Assembly: GCF_000231445.1 (NCBI RefSeq)
Contig: NZ_AGFR01000003.1
Span: 744,001-808,000, forward strand
Length of the DNA stretch: 64,000 nt
From: Commensalibacter intestini A911
GTDB taxonomy: Bacteria; Pseudomonadota; Alphaproteobacteria; Acetobacterales; Acetobacteraceae
Direction: 5' to 3'
Shown here: positions 28,230 through 37,415 of the stretch, one piece after another
How the letters are laid out: the number at the start of each line of letters is the position of its first letter
How positions within the stretch are numbered: position 1 is the first letter of the stretch
Translations under genes and position numbers: made by a program
The notes under the pieces: generated by a model
Databases searched by the model: none
The model's input: only the letters and a program-made list of their open reading frames with translations
What the model was told of the DNA's origin: nothing

Positions 28230-29564
28230 ATGAATACTCTTAATCATCAAGAAATTTTAATTCAAGTCAAAGATTGTAAGCAAGCATATCCCAAAGAAAA
28301 CCATTCAGAATTAGTGGTGTTGGATGATGTTAATGTTACGTTAAAAAGTGGTGAGATCGTAGGGCTTTTGGGTCGTTCTGGTTCAGGTAAATCGACATTA
28401 CTTAGAATTATCTCTGGCTTATTGACGCCAACCCAAGGTGAAGTGCGCTGGAAAGATAAATTGCTTTCTGGACCAGCTGAAGGGATTGCAATGGTTTTTC
28501 AATCATTTGCGTTGTTTCCTTGGCTTACGGTACAGGATAACGTGCAATTAGGGCTAGAAGCTAAAGGCGTTCATAAAAAAGAACGTGAAGAGCTTGCAGA
28601 AGATGCAATTGATTTGATTGGGCTTGGTGGGTATGAAAAAGCATATCCAAAAGAATTATCAGGTGGCATGCGTCAACGTGTCGGTTTGGCCAGAGCTTTG
28701 GTTGTACATCCAGACTTACTTTTAATGGATGAGCCTTTTTCTGCATTGGATGTTTTGACTGCGGAAAACTTAAGAACCGATTTAATCGAGTTATGGGTTG
28801 AAAAGAAACTTCCTGTAAAATCTATTTTAATGGTTACGCATAGTATTGAAGAAGCTGTATTAATGTGTGATCGCATTTTGATTTTTTCTTCTAATCCTGG
28901 GCGTGTGGCACATGAAATTAATGTGACCTTCCCTCACCCACGGAATAGAGAGTCTGTTGCTTTTCGTCAGTTAGTTGATCGTATTTATACATTGATGACA
29001 CACCGTGAAGTTGAAACAGTAGATCCTAATAATTTAGGTAAACAACAAACAGAAAATAATCAATTTGTTGCAATTCCAGCTTTATCTATGAACTTAATGA
29101 TTGGGATGATTGAAGCTGTGTTAGCTGAACCTTACTTAGGCAGAGCTGATTTGCCTAAGCTTGCACAGAGCTTACAAATGGAACTAGATGACTTATTACC
29201 TATTGGTGAAACGCTGCAAATGCTTGAATTAGCAGAGTTGGCTGAAGGTGATATGATTATTACTGACTTAGGTAAGCAATTAGTGAATGCTGAGTTGGAA
29301 GAACGCAAAGATATCTTCAGGCATAATATTGTTCAAAATATTGCATTAGTTCGTGTGATTCGTAGCGTACTTGATGAACGCTCCAATCATAAAGCTAGTG
29401 CCGAACGATTTAGAGATGAACTAAAAGATACAATGTCACCAGAATATGCTCGACACACGCTTTCTACTGTTATTGGTTGGGCGCGTTATGCCGAGATATT
29501 TGACTTTGATGAAGAATCAGATCAGTTCTTCTTGGATGAAGATGATAAAAACGTAAAAGAATAA
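28230..29564 (+). CDS. ABC transporter ATP-binding protein with AAA-associated C-terminal domain
   Basis: ATPase partner of the preceding permease. Walker A GRSGSGKST is at residues 49-57, the signature LSGGMRQRVGLARAL near 143 and Walker B LLLMDEPFSALD near 163. After about residue 285 comes an extra domain of about 150 residues rich in Leu and Glu, matching the AAA-associated C-terminal domain found on a subset of nitrate/sulfonate-type ATPases. It may sense or regulate. The length of 444 is much longer than a plain NitT/TauT ATPase. The stop is two bases from the convergent msrA stop, with no terminator between. Confidence 0.88.
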   Translation: MNTLNHQEILIQVKDCKQAYPKENHSELVVLDDVNVTLKSGEIVGLLGRSGSGKSTLLRIISGLLTPTQGEVRWKDKLLSGPAEGIAMVFQSFALFPWLTVQDNVQLGLEAKGVHKKEREELAEDAIDLIGLGGYEKAYPKELSGGMRQRVGLARALVVHPDLLLMDEPFSALDVLTAENLRTDLIELWVEKKLPVKSILMVTHSIEEAVLMCDRILIFSSNPGRVAHEINVTFPHPRNRESVAFRQLVDRIYTLMTHREVETVDPNNLGKQQTENNQFVAIPALSMNLMIGMIEAVLAEPYLGRADLPKLAQSLQMELDDLLPIGETLQMLELAELAEGDMIITDLGKQLVNAELEERKDIFRHNIVQNIALVRVIRSVLDERSNHKASAERFRDELKDTMSPEYARHTLSTVIGWARYAEIFDFDEESDQFFLDEDDKNVKE

Positions 29565-29566
29565 AA

Positions 29567-30121
29567 TTACCGATCCAGGTAATCGACGAATTCCTTACGA
29601 ACTTTGAGCACCTTGGGGGCAATAACCGCTTGGCAATAAGCAACTTCGGGGTGCAGTTCAAAGTAGTTTTTATGTTCTACTTCTGCTGGATAGAAATGCT
29701 CTAACATTTTTATTTCTGTTGTAATAGAGGTATCCCAAATACCAGCTTTATTCATTTCATTTTTGATGGATAAAGCTGCTTCTTTTTGATCTTCATTGGC
29801 GGGTAAAATAATAGAGCGATATCGTGTTCCAATATCATCGCCTTGCGCATTTAATGTGGTTGGGTCATGAATTAAAAAGAATAGACGAATAACATCTTCA
29901 ATGGATAATCTACTATTATCAAAAGTTACTTTTACAACTTCAGCATGGCCAGTTGTATCTGTATAAACTTCTTTATAAGTTGGATTGTTAGTATGACCTC
30001 CAGCATAACCAGGTTGAATCTCATGAATAGCTTTAAATTTATTTAACATAGCTTCAACACACCAGAAGCATCCTGCACCGAAGACTATTGTTTCTAAAGA
30101 ATCTTTATTTATTTTATTCAT
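29567..30121 (-). CDS. msrA: Peptide-methionine (S)-S-oxide reductase
   Basis: Repairs oxidised methionine in proteins. The catalytic motif GCFWC is at residues 17-21, followed by GYAGGHTNNPTYKEVYT and GHAEVV. I chose ATG at 30121 because GGGGGA lies just upstream; the longer frame uses a TTG at 30133 that overlaps this site. The product is 184 residues, the common size. It is convergent with the ABC ATPase gene and lies downstream of the valS terminator. Confidence 0.95.
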   Translation of the reverse strand: MNKINKDSLETIVFGAGCFWCVEAMLNKFKAIHEIQPGYAGGHTNNPTYKEVYTDTTGHAEVVKVTFDNSRLSIEDVIRLFFLIHDPTTLNAQGDDIGTRYRSIILPANEDQKEAALSIKNEMNKAGIWDTSITTEIKMLEHFYPAEVEHKNYFELHPEVAYCQAVIAPKVLKVRKEFVDYLDR

Positions 30122-30156
30122 ATTTTCCCCCAATATTTAATAAGGCTATCATTACT

Positions 30157-30194
30157 AAAAAAACAGCTGTTGAAAAGACTTTTTCAACAGCTGT
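30157..30194 (-). terminator. Rho-independent terminator after valS
   Basis: On the minus strand ACAGCTGTTGAAAA and TTTTCAACAGCTGT pair perfectly over fourteen bases with a short loop, followed by seven T residues. It ends the valS transcript before msrA. Confidence 0.92.
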
Positions 30195-30219
30195 CATAAT
30201 AAATTCATTTTATTACTAT

Positions 30220-32898
30220 TTATTCAAAATGCTTCAATGCCGTTTGAATGCGTTCTTGGTCACTTGAAAGCTGCTTCATACGCTCACGACTTTCCTCGAT
30301 TACTTCAGGTCGTGCTTTTTGTAAAAAGCTTTCGTTAGATAGTTTTGTATTTAGCTTTTGTAATTCATCAGCAATTTTAGTTAGCTCTTTCGCAAGACGC
30401 TTTTTTTCAGCTTCGATATCAATAATACCATCGAGTGGTAAAATAATTGTTGCTTCATTAATAACAGTTTGAGCAGAATCTTTTGGAATATCGCCTTGTA
30501 GTGCTTGAATACTCTCAACGCGAGCCATACGCTTGACGGCATCACCCCATAGATTTGCATAGTTTAATGTCTCTGCATTTGCATCTTTTAAAAGTGCTGA
30601 GATGAATTTAGCTGGAGGTACATTCATTTCTGCTCTTAGGGTTCTGATTTCGGTAATAAAACGTACTACCCAATCGATCTCATTAGAAGATTCTTTTGTT
30701 TTAACCGTAGCAAAAGGTTCTGTATTTGGCCATTCAGAAACCATTAAGGTTCCTCGTTTACCAAAATTAAACTCATCCCATAAAGTCTCTGTTACAAATG
30801 GAATAACTGGATGTAAAATTTGTAAGAGTGTTTTTAAAACAATGGCAGCAACAGCTCTTGTTTCTTGAACAATAGCTTTATCTTCGTTTTGGAAAGCAGC
30901 TTTTGCAAATTCTAAGAACCAATCACAGAATTTATCCCATGTAAAATGATAACAAACAGAAGCATATTCATCATAACGGAAGGATTCGAGCGCTGAAGTT
31001 GCATCAGTAATTGCTTGAGAAAGTTCTCCTAAGATCCAACGATTTAAGGAAAGTTTTACATCATTGATTGAGAAGTTAGGATCATATTTTACTTCATTCA
31101 TTTCACAGAAGCGTGCTGCATTCCAGATTTTAGTAATGAATGAACGATATTCTTCAATTCGTTTTTTACCGAGCTTAATATCACGTCCAGGCCCTGTTAA
31201 TGCACATACCGTAAAGCGCATTGCATCAGCACCGAATTCGTCAATAACTTCCAAAGGATCAATACCATTCCCTTTGGTTTTGGACATTTTTTGTCCTTTT
31301 TCATCTCGAACAAGACCATGAAGATAAACCGTCTCAAATGGAATATCTTTCATAAAATGCATGCCCATCATCATCATTCTGGCAACCCAGAAGAAGATAA
31401 TATCAAATCCAGTAATCAAGACATTACCAGGATAGTAACGATTGACTTCAGCGGTATCATTTGGCCAACCTAATGTAGAAAATGGCCATAAAGCAGAAGA
31501 GAACCAAGTATCTAAAACATCTTCATCACGTCTTAGAGGTTGTTCGCTACCATAGTGTTTTAAAGCTTGTTCTTTGGCTTCATTTTCGTCATAGGCAACA
31601 AACACATGGTTATCAGGGCCGTACCAAGCTGGAATTTGATGTCCCCACCATAATTGACGGCTGATACACCAAGGTTGCAAATCGCGCATCCAAGAGAAAT
31701 AAGTATTTTCCCATTGTTTAGGAACAAACTTAATTTTATCTGTTTGTACTGCTTCAATCGCAGGTTTTGCTAATGTTGGTGCATCACAATACCATTGCGT
31801 TGTTAGGCGTGGCTCAATAACAGCGCCACCTCTTTCAGCATGAGGAACTTGATTTCTATGAGGTTCAGCTTTTTCAAGCAGTTCTAATCTTTCAAGTTCT
31901 GCAATGATTTGTTTTCTTGCTTTATCTCTAGGTTGCCCATCGAGTGAAAGAACAAATTCTGTTTTTTCATTGTCTGATAATTCACTGAGATCGATGGCTG
32001 CACTTTCGTCTAAAATAGTAATTAATTTTAGATCATGTCTGCGTCCGACTTCAAAATCGTTAAAGTCATGTGCAGGTGTAATTTTAACAGCCCCAGTCCC
32101 TTTTTCAGGATCAGAATATTCATCAGCGATAATAGGAATTAGACGCCCTGTTAATGGTAGAATAATATTCTTACCAACAAGATGCTTATATTTTTCATTT
32201 TCAGGATGAACGGCGACAGCAACGTCACCTAACATGGTTTCGGGACGTGTCGTGGCTATGGTGATGATTTCATCAGTATCTTTAATTGGATAATGAATAT
32301 ACCAAAGATGCCCGTTAACTTCTTTGCTTTCTACTTCCAGATCGGAAACAGCAGAACGGAATACAGGATCCCAGTTCACAAGACGTTTATCTTGGTAAAT
32401 TAGCCCTTCCCGATATAAGGTAACGAATACTTTTTTAACCGCTTCAGATAAGCCTTCATCCATTGTGAAGCGTTCTCTTTTCCAGTCCAGAGAAGCTCCT
32501 AAGCGACGTAATTGTTTGGTAATCTCACCACCAGATTCAGCTTTCCATTCCCAAACGTGCTTGATAAATTCATCGCGACCAATGGATTTTCGATCAATGC
32601 CTTTTTCGGTGAGTTTACGATCCACGACAAGTTGTGTAGAAATTCCTGCATGATCAGTGCCTGGTTGCCACAATACATCATATCCTTGCATACGACGCCA
32701 ACGAATCAACGTGTCTTGCAAAGTCATTGTTAATGCATGCCCTATATGCAATGTTCCCGTTACGTTCGGAGGGGGAATCATAATGGCAAACGGTTTTTTG
32801 TCCTGTCGTTCAGGATTAGCTGAGAAAAAACCAGACTCCTCCCAAAGGTGATAAAGATCATTTTCAACAGCGGAAGGAATAAATTTTTTCTCTAGCAT
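30220..32898 (-). CDS. valS: Valyl-tRNA synthetase
   Basis: Class I aminoacyl-tRNA synthetase for valine. The HIGH motif is within PPPNVTGTLHIGHA (near residues 42-55) and the KMSKS-type KMSKTKGN near 540. The connective editing domain lies between them (TTRPETMLGDVAVAV). The C-terminal coiled coil, from about residue 825 (DIEAEKKRLAKEL), is the tRNA-binding arm. The length of 892 is normal. It follows tolC by 48 bases; the popZ-like gene that I would expect between tolC and valS in alphaproteobacteria is not there. Confidence 0.98.
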   Translation of the reverse strand: MLEKKFIPSAVENDLYHLWEESGFFSANPERQDKKPFAIMIPPPNVTGTLHIGHALTMTLQDTLIRWRRMQGYDVLWQPGTDHAGISTQLVVDRKLTEKGIDRKSIGRDEFIKHVWEWKAESGGEITKQLRRLGASLDWKRERFTMDEGLSEAVKKVFVTLYREGLIYQDKRLVNWDPVFRSAVSDLEVESKEVNGHLWYIHYPIKDTDEIITIATTRPETMLGDVAVAVHPENEKYKHLVGKNIILPLTGRLIPIIADEYSDPEKGTGAVKITPAHDFNDFEVGRRHDLKLITILDESAAIDLSELSDNEKTEFVLSLDGQPRDKARKQIIAELERLELLEKAEPHRNQVPHAERGGAVIEPRLTTQWYCDAPTLAKPAIEAVQTDKIKFVPKQWENTYFSWMRDLQPWCISRQLWWGHQIPAWYGPDNHVFVAYDENEAKEQALKHYGSEQPLRRDEDVLDTWFSSALWPFSTLGWPNDTAEVNRYYPGNVLITGFDIIFFWVARMMMMGMHFMKDIPFETVYLHGLVRDEKGQKMSKTKGNGIDPLEVIDEFGADAMRFTVCALTGPGRDIKLGKKRIEEYRSFITKIWNAARFCEMNEVKYDPNFSINDVKLSLNRWILGELSQAITDATSALESFRYDEYASVCYHFTWDKFCDWFLEFAKAAFQNEDKAIVQETRAVAAIVLKTLLQILHPVIPFVTETLWDEFNFGKRGTLMVSEWPNTEPFATVKTKESSNEIDWVVRFITEIRTLRAEMNVPPAKFISALLKDANAETLNYANLWGDAVKRMARVESIQALQGDIPKDSAQTVINEATIILPLDGIIDIEAEKKRLAKELTKIADELQKLNTKLSNESFLQKARPEVIEESRERMKQLSSDQERIQTALKHFE

Positions 32899-32946
32899 AC
32901 GATTTATATTTTTATACGAAGTTAAAGGTTAAAGATATTAGGAAGA

Positions 32947-34392
32947 TTAACGGCCTGGTTGGTCTTGAGCATAATCGCTGATACCCCACCATCTATTTTT
33001 AACAGCATTATAATATGCCGTATAATCATAGTGAGGAACATTGAGTTTTAAATCTTGTGCGGTTAAACGCCCCATTGCCATTGCAACATTATATGATGAA
33101 GTGACCATCGTTGATAAATTCTGAATCAGTGTTGTTTGAGAGTTTAACAAGGTTTGTTGTTGTTGTAACATTTCCAAAGTTGTACTTGTTCCAACAACAG
33201 CTTGTTTTTCAACACCTGCCAAAGCAACAATGTTGGAGGCAATAGCAGACCTGTTACTGGTTAGGGCAGCTTTAGCAGCTAAATATTGTTGCCAGTTACT
33301 TGATGCCAGTTGCATTGCAGTTCTGCGCTGTGTGCTGACTTGGCGATGAGCGACTTGTACTTGTTGTCTTGCTTGACGAATAGCTGAATATTCAGCACCA
33401 CTTTGATAAATAGGCATCGTCATTTGAAGAGTGCCTTGTTTATTATCCATTAAACTTTCACCAACAGACGAATCTTTTGATCTTTGATAAGATAAATTGG
33501 CATTGACTTTGGGCATAATTTCGGAAATAGCGACATTTACAGCGGCTTTTTGTGCTGCTTCCGCGAAAAGTGCTGAGATTACATCTGGATTGTTTGATGC
33601 AGCAACAGCAATAGCTTCCTGTTCTGTTTTAACAGGTAGAATTAAGGGTTGTGGGGGCTTTAAGTTTGGTGGAGGGGCAATACCAACAACTTGAGTATAG
33701 GTTGCTTCAGCATCTCTGAGGGTTCCATCTGCAACCTGACGTTTGGCACGTGCATCAGCAAGGGCAGCTTCAGCTTGAGCTGTATCTGTTCTGGTAATCT
33801 CACCCAAATTAAAACGTTGTTGTGTTGCCCTAACCTGTTCACCAAGAATTTTTTCGTTGTTAATATTAATTTGTAGCAGTTGTTGGGCTTGAATAACACC
33901 AACGTAAGCTTTAACGACTTTCTGAAAAACAGTTTGTTCTGTTGATAAAAGTTTTGCACGTTCAGCCATGATTTGATTGCGTGCTTGATGCGTTTTTGCT
34001 GTGGTTTTACCACCTTGATAGATCGGCTGAGAGATTGTGACTTGGGCTGTATAACCTAACTGACCATTTGCATTTGTTGTGCTTGCACTGGGGACGCCTT
34101 GGTAGTAAGAGGTTGAACTTGAATTCCCTTTAGTAATTATTCCACCTAAAGATGTAGATATAGTTGGTCTCCACCCTGCATTAGCAGTTGATAGATTTTC
34201 ATCAGTTGCTCTTAAGGTTGCTCTTTCTTGTTGCAGCTCAGGGTTGGTCAAGTAAGCTGTGGATAATGCTTCTTCTAAGGTATGGGGAACGAAGTTTGGG
34301 GATCCAGTTCCATCATAATTTTGAGCCCAAGCAGTAGTGCTTACTAAAAAAGTAAGTAAACTGATACCAAGATATCGACATTTAATCATCAC
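32947..34392 (-). CDS. tolC: TolC-family outer membrane efflux protein
   Basis: Outer-membrane channel for type I secretion and multidrug efflux. A signal peptide covers about 23 residues, ending at TTAWAQ. The mature chain shows two similar halves of the OEP type with long heptad-rich helices, for example QEQAVVGTS-type turns (TLEMLQQQQTLLNSQTTL) near the C-terminus and NLGEITRTDTAQAEAAL in the first half. The length of 481 is typical. It is 28 bases from pcm in the usual pcm-tolC order, probably co-transcribed. Confidence 0.92.
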   Translation of the reverse strand: MMIKCRYLGISLLTFLVSTTAWAQNYDGTGSPNFVPHTLEEALSTAYLTNPELQQERATLRATDENLSTANAGWRPTISTSLGGIITKGNSSSTSYYQGVPSASTTNANGQLGYTAQVTISQPIYQGGKTTAKTHQARNQIMAERAKLLSTEQTVFQKVVKAYVGVIQAQQLLQININNEKILGEQVRATQQRFNLGEITRTDTAQAEAALADARAKRQVADGTLRDAEATYTQVVGIAPPPNLKPPQPLILPVKTEQEAIAVAASNNPDVISALFAEAAQKAAVNVAISEIMPKVNANLSYQRSKDSSVGESLMDNKQGTLQMTMPIYQSGAEYSAIRQARQQVQVAHRQVSTQRRTAMQLASSNWQQYLAAKAALTSNRSAIASNIVALAGVEKQAVVGTSTTLEMLQQQQTLLNSQTTLIQNLSTMVTSSYNVAMAMGRLTAQDLKLNVPHYDYTAYYNAVKNRWWGISDYAQDQPGR

Positions 34393-34420
34393 AGCAACTT
34401 TCTATCAATTCTATATAAAG

Positions 34421-35068
34421 CTAGTCTTTGAATTCTTGTAATAAAGGCAGATTTGCATAAAAACAAGTGATTGTTGAAAGACCATTCGTTGTTTTTTCGA
34501 TTTTAACGGCATTACTTGCCTGACCCTCTTGTTTTAATACCGTGATCATTCGGCCATTTTCAGCAAGTTGATCTGTTAAATTACTTGGAATCTTAGTGAT
34601 TGCACCATCGATAAAAATTACATCATAAGGCTTTGATGATGCATAACCTTCTGATAATTTTCCTGTATGCCAAGAAACTGTATCAGCATATTTTTCACAA
34701 AATTTTTGACCTTGTGAAGAAAGTAATTCATTTTCTTCAACAGCAAAAACGTTTGCTTCTAATAGATTAATAATTGCAGCTAGGTATCCTGTTGAAGCCC
34801 CTACAATTAATACAGTCTCTTTTGGATTAATATTAGCCAATTGAACCAACCTTGCCACTACTCTAGGTTCGCTTAGAAAGCGTTCTTTCGATAACGGTAG
34901 ATTAATATCTGCATAGGCCATTTCCCGTTGAGACGGTTGAACACATTCTTCACGAGGTAATGCGCGCATAATTTCGATAAGTTGGGTATGGTTTACTTCA
35001 GCAGGACGAAGTTGATTTTCAACCATGTTCTGTCGTGCTTCGGCAAAATCAAAGTGAGAGTGATTCAT
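34421..35068 (-). CDS. pcm: Protein-L-isoaspartate O-methyltransferase family protein
   Basis: SAM-dependent methyltransferase that repairs isoaspartyl residues. The chain has the family's SAM-binding strand VLIVGASTGYLAAIINLLE near residues 80-98 and the acidic end of the next strand (VFAVEENE). ARQNMVENQLRPAEV at the start is the alphaproteobacterial variant found beside tolC, whose true activity has seldom been shown. The length of 215 is normal. It probably starts the pcm-tolC transcript. Confidence 0.85.
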   Translation of the reverse strand: MNHSHFDFAEARQNMVENQLRPAEVNHTQLIEIMRALPREECVQPSQREMAYADINLPLSKERFLSEPRVVARLVQLANINPKETVLIVGASTGYLAAIINLLEANVFAVEENELLSSQGQKFCEKYADTVSWHTGKLSEGYASSKPYDVIFIDGAITKIPSNLTDQLAENGRMITVLKQEGQASNAVKIEKTTNGLSTITCFYANLPLLQEFKD

Positions 35069-35157
35069 TGTTTCCTAAAAATCTTTAATAGAAGAGGTCT
35101 GTTTAAATACCATGAAACGCTTATAGATGAAAAGTAAAGATTTTATACATTTTTTTC

Positions 35158-35186
35158 TTGACCTTTTCGTCAGAGTAGATGATATA
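35158..35186 (+). promoter_or_regulatory. Sigma-70-type promoter of tRNA-Cys
   Basis: TTGACC at 35158-35163 and GATATA at 35181-35186 are separated by 17 bases, and the tRNA begins about 20 bases further on. The distance and the quality of the -35 box fit a promoter for this stable RNA. Confidence 0.6.
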
Positions 35187-35206
35187 TGCAGATATCAAGA
35201 GCACAT

Positions 35207-35281
35207 GGTCCGGTGGCAGAGTGGCTCATGCAGCGGATTGCAAATCCGTTTACGGGGGTTCAATTCCCTCCCGGACCTCCA
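35207..35281 (+). tRNA. tRNA-Cys (anticodon GCA)
   Basis: The 75 bases fold as a full cloverleaf: acceptor stem GGTCCGG with CCGGACC, anticodon stem GCGGA/TCCGT around TTGCAAA, and the T-loop GTTCAATTC. The anticodon is GCA. The discriminator base is T, as required by cysteinyl-tRNA synthetase, and CCA is encoded at 35279-35281. It is a single tRNA gene with a promoter of its own. Confidence 0.96.
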
Positions 35282-35288
35282 TTCTCTT

Positions 35289-36071
35289 TTATTTCGTATC
35301 TTGTTTGACTTTGATGCGAGACAAAATTAAATCCCGAATACAATTTGGTGCTATTAAATCAACCCATTTTAAAAGATTGAAAATTCTAGGTAAAATAAGC
35401 TCTCTTTTCCCTTCTGCAATGGCATTAGTGATTTGAGTAGTAGCTTTGTTTATGGGAATTAAAAAGGGTTTATCACATTCTAGGCGTTGGCTCATTGGGG
35501 TGTCAATAAAGCCTGGAATAATTAATGTGACTTGGATTTTCCATTTTTTAACAGCTAACCTTAACGAATCGCTAAAGCGAGTAAGACCGGCTTTTGAACT
35601 GCTATAAGCTGTTGCAAACGGTAAAGAATGAAACCCTGCGACAGAGCTAATCAAGATTATTTTTCCTTGAATATGTTTTTCGATCATTTGCCGAGCAATT
35701 AAATTCGCCATTAAGCTTGGGGTGACATAATTAAGTTGAGCTAAATTATAGAGCGTGTCTTGAGACTCTAAAAGGTCATGTTCAGCTTTGATATCACCAG
35801 AACCAGCAGCAAGGATCGTCATATCAATTCGATGTTCATTTAAGATTTCATTGAGTAATGTTGTCGCTGCCATAGGATTCGTCAAATCGATGGGGTATGT
35901 ATAAACGGTTGCCCCTTTATCTTTACATGCTTGAGCTGTTTGTTGGAGTTTTTGCTCAGAGCGTCCCCATAAAAATAATATTTTTCCTGGTTGGGCATAA
36001 AATATTGCGAGAGACTGCCCAATACCACTTGAGGCGCCTGTAATCAAAATAGAGTTGGGTAAATTACGCAA
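35289..36071 (-). CDS. Short-chain dehydrogenase/reductase
   Basis: NAD(P)-dependent oxidoreductase of the classical SDR family. The nucleotide-binding TGASSGIGQSLA is at about residues 12-23, LAAGSGD stands for the NAG-type motif, and the catalytic YSSSKAG is near 157, with Ser in ILISSVAGFHS upstream. The 260 residues are typical. It has a potential basic C-terminal tail. The substrate is unknown; the overall sequence is like lipid- or polyketide-type SDRs of proteobacteria. It ends just after the tRNA-Cys gene in convergent orientation. Confidence 0.85.
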   Translation of the reverse strand: MRNLPNSILITGASSGIGQSLAIFYAQPGKILFLWGRSEQKLQQTAQACKDKGATVYTYPIDLTNPMAATTLLNEILNEHRIDMTILAAGSGDIKAEHDLLESQDTLYNLAQLNYVTPSLMANLIARQMIEKHIQGKIILISSVAGFHSLPFATAYSSSKAGLTRFSDSLRLAVKKWKIQVTLIIPGFIDTPMSQRLECDKPFLIPINKATTQITNAIAEGKRELILPRIFNLLKWVDLIAPNCIRDLILSRIKVKQDTK

Positions 36072-36236
36072 AAAATATTCCTTAATTTGGTTGTTTTATA
36101 ATTTTTTTTGATAAAGTTATATCTATCGAGAAAAAAAACCTTTATATAAAAATGTAATTAAGTAATTTTATACTTCTTCTTTACCAATTTCAAAAATATA
36201 AAAATTATTTTGAACTTATTTAATAATGGTTTCCAT

Positions 36237-37415
36237 ATGACTATCAATTCTGCACCATCAAATGATTTAACTGTTTTACCTGTGCGTAATGCAAAACAAT
36301 TATCTCTTTTTATAAAATTACCGCGTGTATTGTATAGTCATTTTCCGAATTATATCCCTCCTTTGGATTTTGAAGAAGTCAGTTTGTTGCATCCTAAAAA
36401 ATCTGCATTTTTTAGATATGGGACTGCACAATATTTTTTAGCCTATAAAGGTGATAAAGTTGTAGGGCGTATTTCTGCACAAATTGATCCAAATGCGTTA
36501 CGTGAATGGAAAGAGCCTATTGGGTTGTTTGGTGCGTTGGATGCTATTGATGATGCAGAAGTTGTAAAACAATTGATTAATGCCGCAAGTAACTGGTTAA
36601 AAAAGCAAGGCATGCAAAAAATTAGAGGCCCTTATACGCTGAATGCAAATTCAGAAGCTGGAACAATGGTTAAAGGACAATCTGAGCCTCCTATGATTGC
36701 GATGCCATGGCACCCAGAATATTTAGAGAAACATATTGCAGCCGCTGGTCTATCTAAAGCAATGGATCTGGTTTCTTATCAAATGATTATGGGTGAAGAA
36801 GCTCGTAAAGCACATAAAATTCCATCTGGGTTAAAAGTAGGTTCTGATCGCCTCGGAAATATTACAACCAGAAAATTAAATATGAAAGAAATCTCTAGAG
36901 ATGGCGAAATCCTGCGTCAACTTTATAATGATGCATGGGATAACACTTGGGGATTTGTGCCTTTAACGCCTACGGAAATGTCTGTATTAATTAGAGATCT
37001 AAAGTCAATGTTAAAGCCAGAAAATTATGTTTTGGTTGAACAAAATAAAATGCCCGTTGCGGTTGCTCTAGTTATTCCAAATATTTATGATATTTCGGCA
37101 GGTATTGCCCCAACCCCTTCTTTATTTGGTTGGGGTAAGCTAGCTTATCGTGCGATGCGTCATCGTTTCAAATCTGCACGTGTTATTTTATTAGGAATTA
37201 GTCATTCAATTCGTGACACTGCGATGGGTGCTCTGATGCCATCCCTTGTTATTGACGAATTATTTAACCGTGGCGAAGCATTACCTTACACGATGATTGA
37301 GTTGGGATGGATCTTAGAGGATAATATGGGGATGCGTAATTTAATTGAACGCATTACCCCAGAACCTTGTAAAGTCCATCGTATTTATGAAGCAGAGTTA
37401 GATTATAAACATTAA
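36237..37415 (+). CDS. GNAT-fold protein, YghO-like
   Basis: Cytoplasmic protein of about 392 residues with two regions resembling acyl-CoA N-acyltransferases. It resembles E. coli YghO and homologues sometimes annotated as dATP pyrophosphohydrolase, an assignment I would not trust. Recognisable parts are FPNYIPPLDFEE, the GRISAQIDP strand, RGPYTLNANSE and the near C-terminal YTMIELGWILEDN. I chose ATG at 36237; the frame can be extended to a TTG at 36210. No substrate can be named. It overlaps the convergent hflX stop by four bases. Confidence 0.72.
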   Translation: MTINSAPSNDLTVLPVRNAKQLSLFIKLPRVLYSHFPNYIPPLDFEEVSLLHPKKSAFFRYGTAQYFLAYKGDKVVGRISAQIDPNALREWKEPIGLFGALDAIDDAEVVKQLINAASNWLKKQGMQKIRGPYTLNANSEAGTMVKGQSEPPMIAMPWHPEYLEKHIAAAGLSKAMDLVSYQMIMGEEARKAHKIPSGLKVGSDRLGNITTRKLNMKEISRDGEILRQLYNDAWDNTWGFVPLTPTEMSVLIRDLKSMLKPENYVLVEQNKMPVAVALVIPNIYDISAGIAPTPSLFGWGKLAYRAMRHRFKSARVILLGISHSIRDTAMGALMPSLVIDELFNRGEALPYTMIELGWILEDNMGMRNLIERITPEPCKVHRIYEAELDYKH

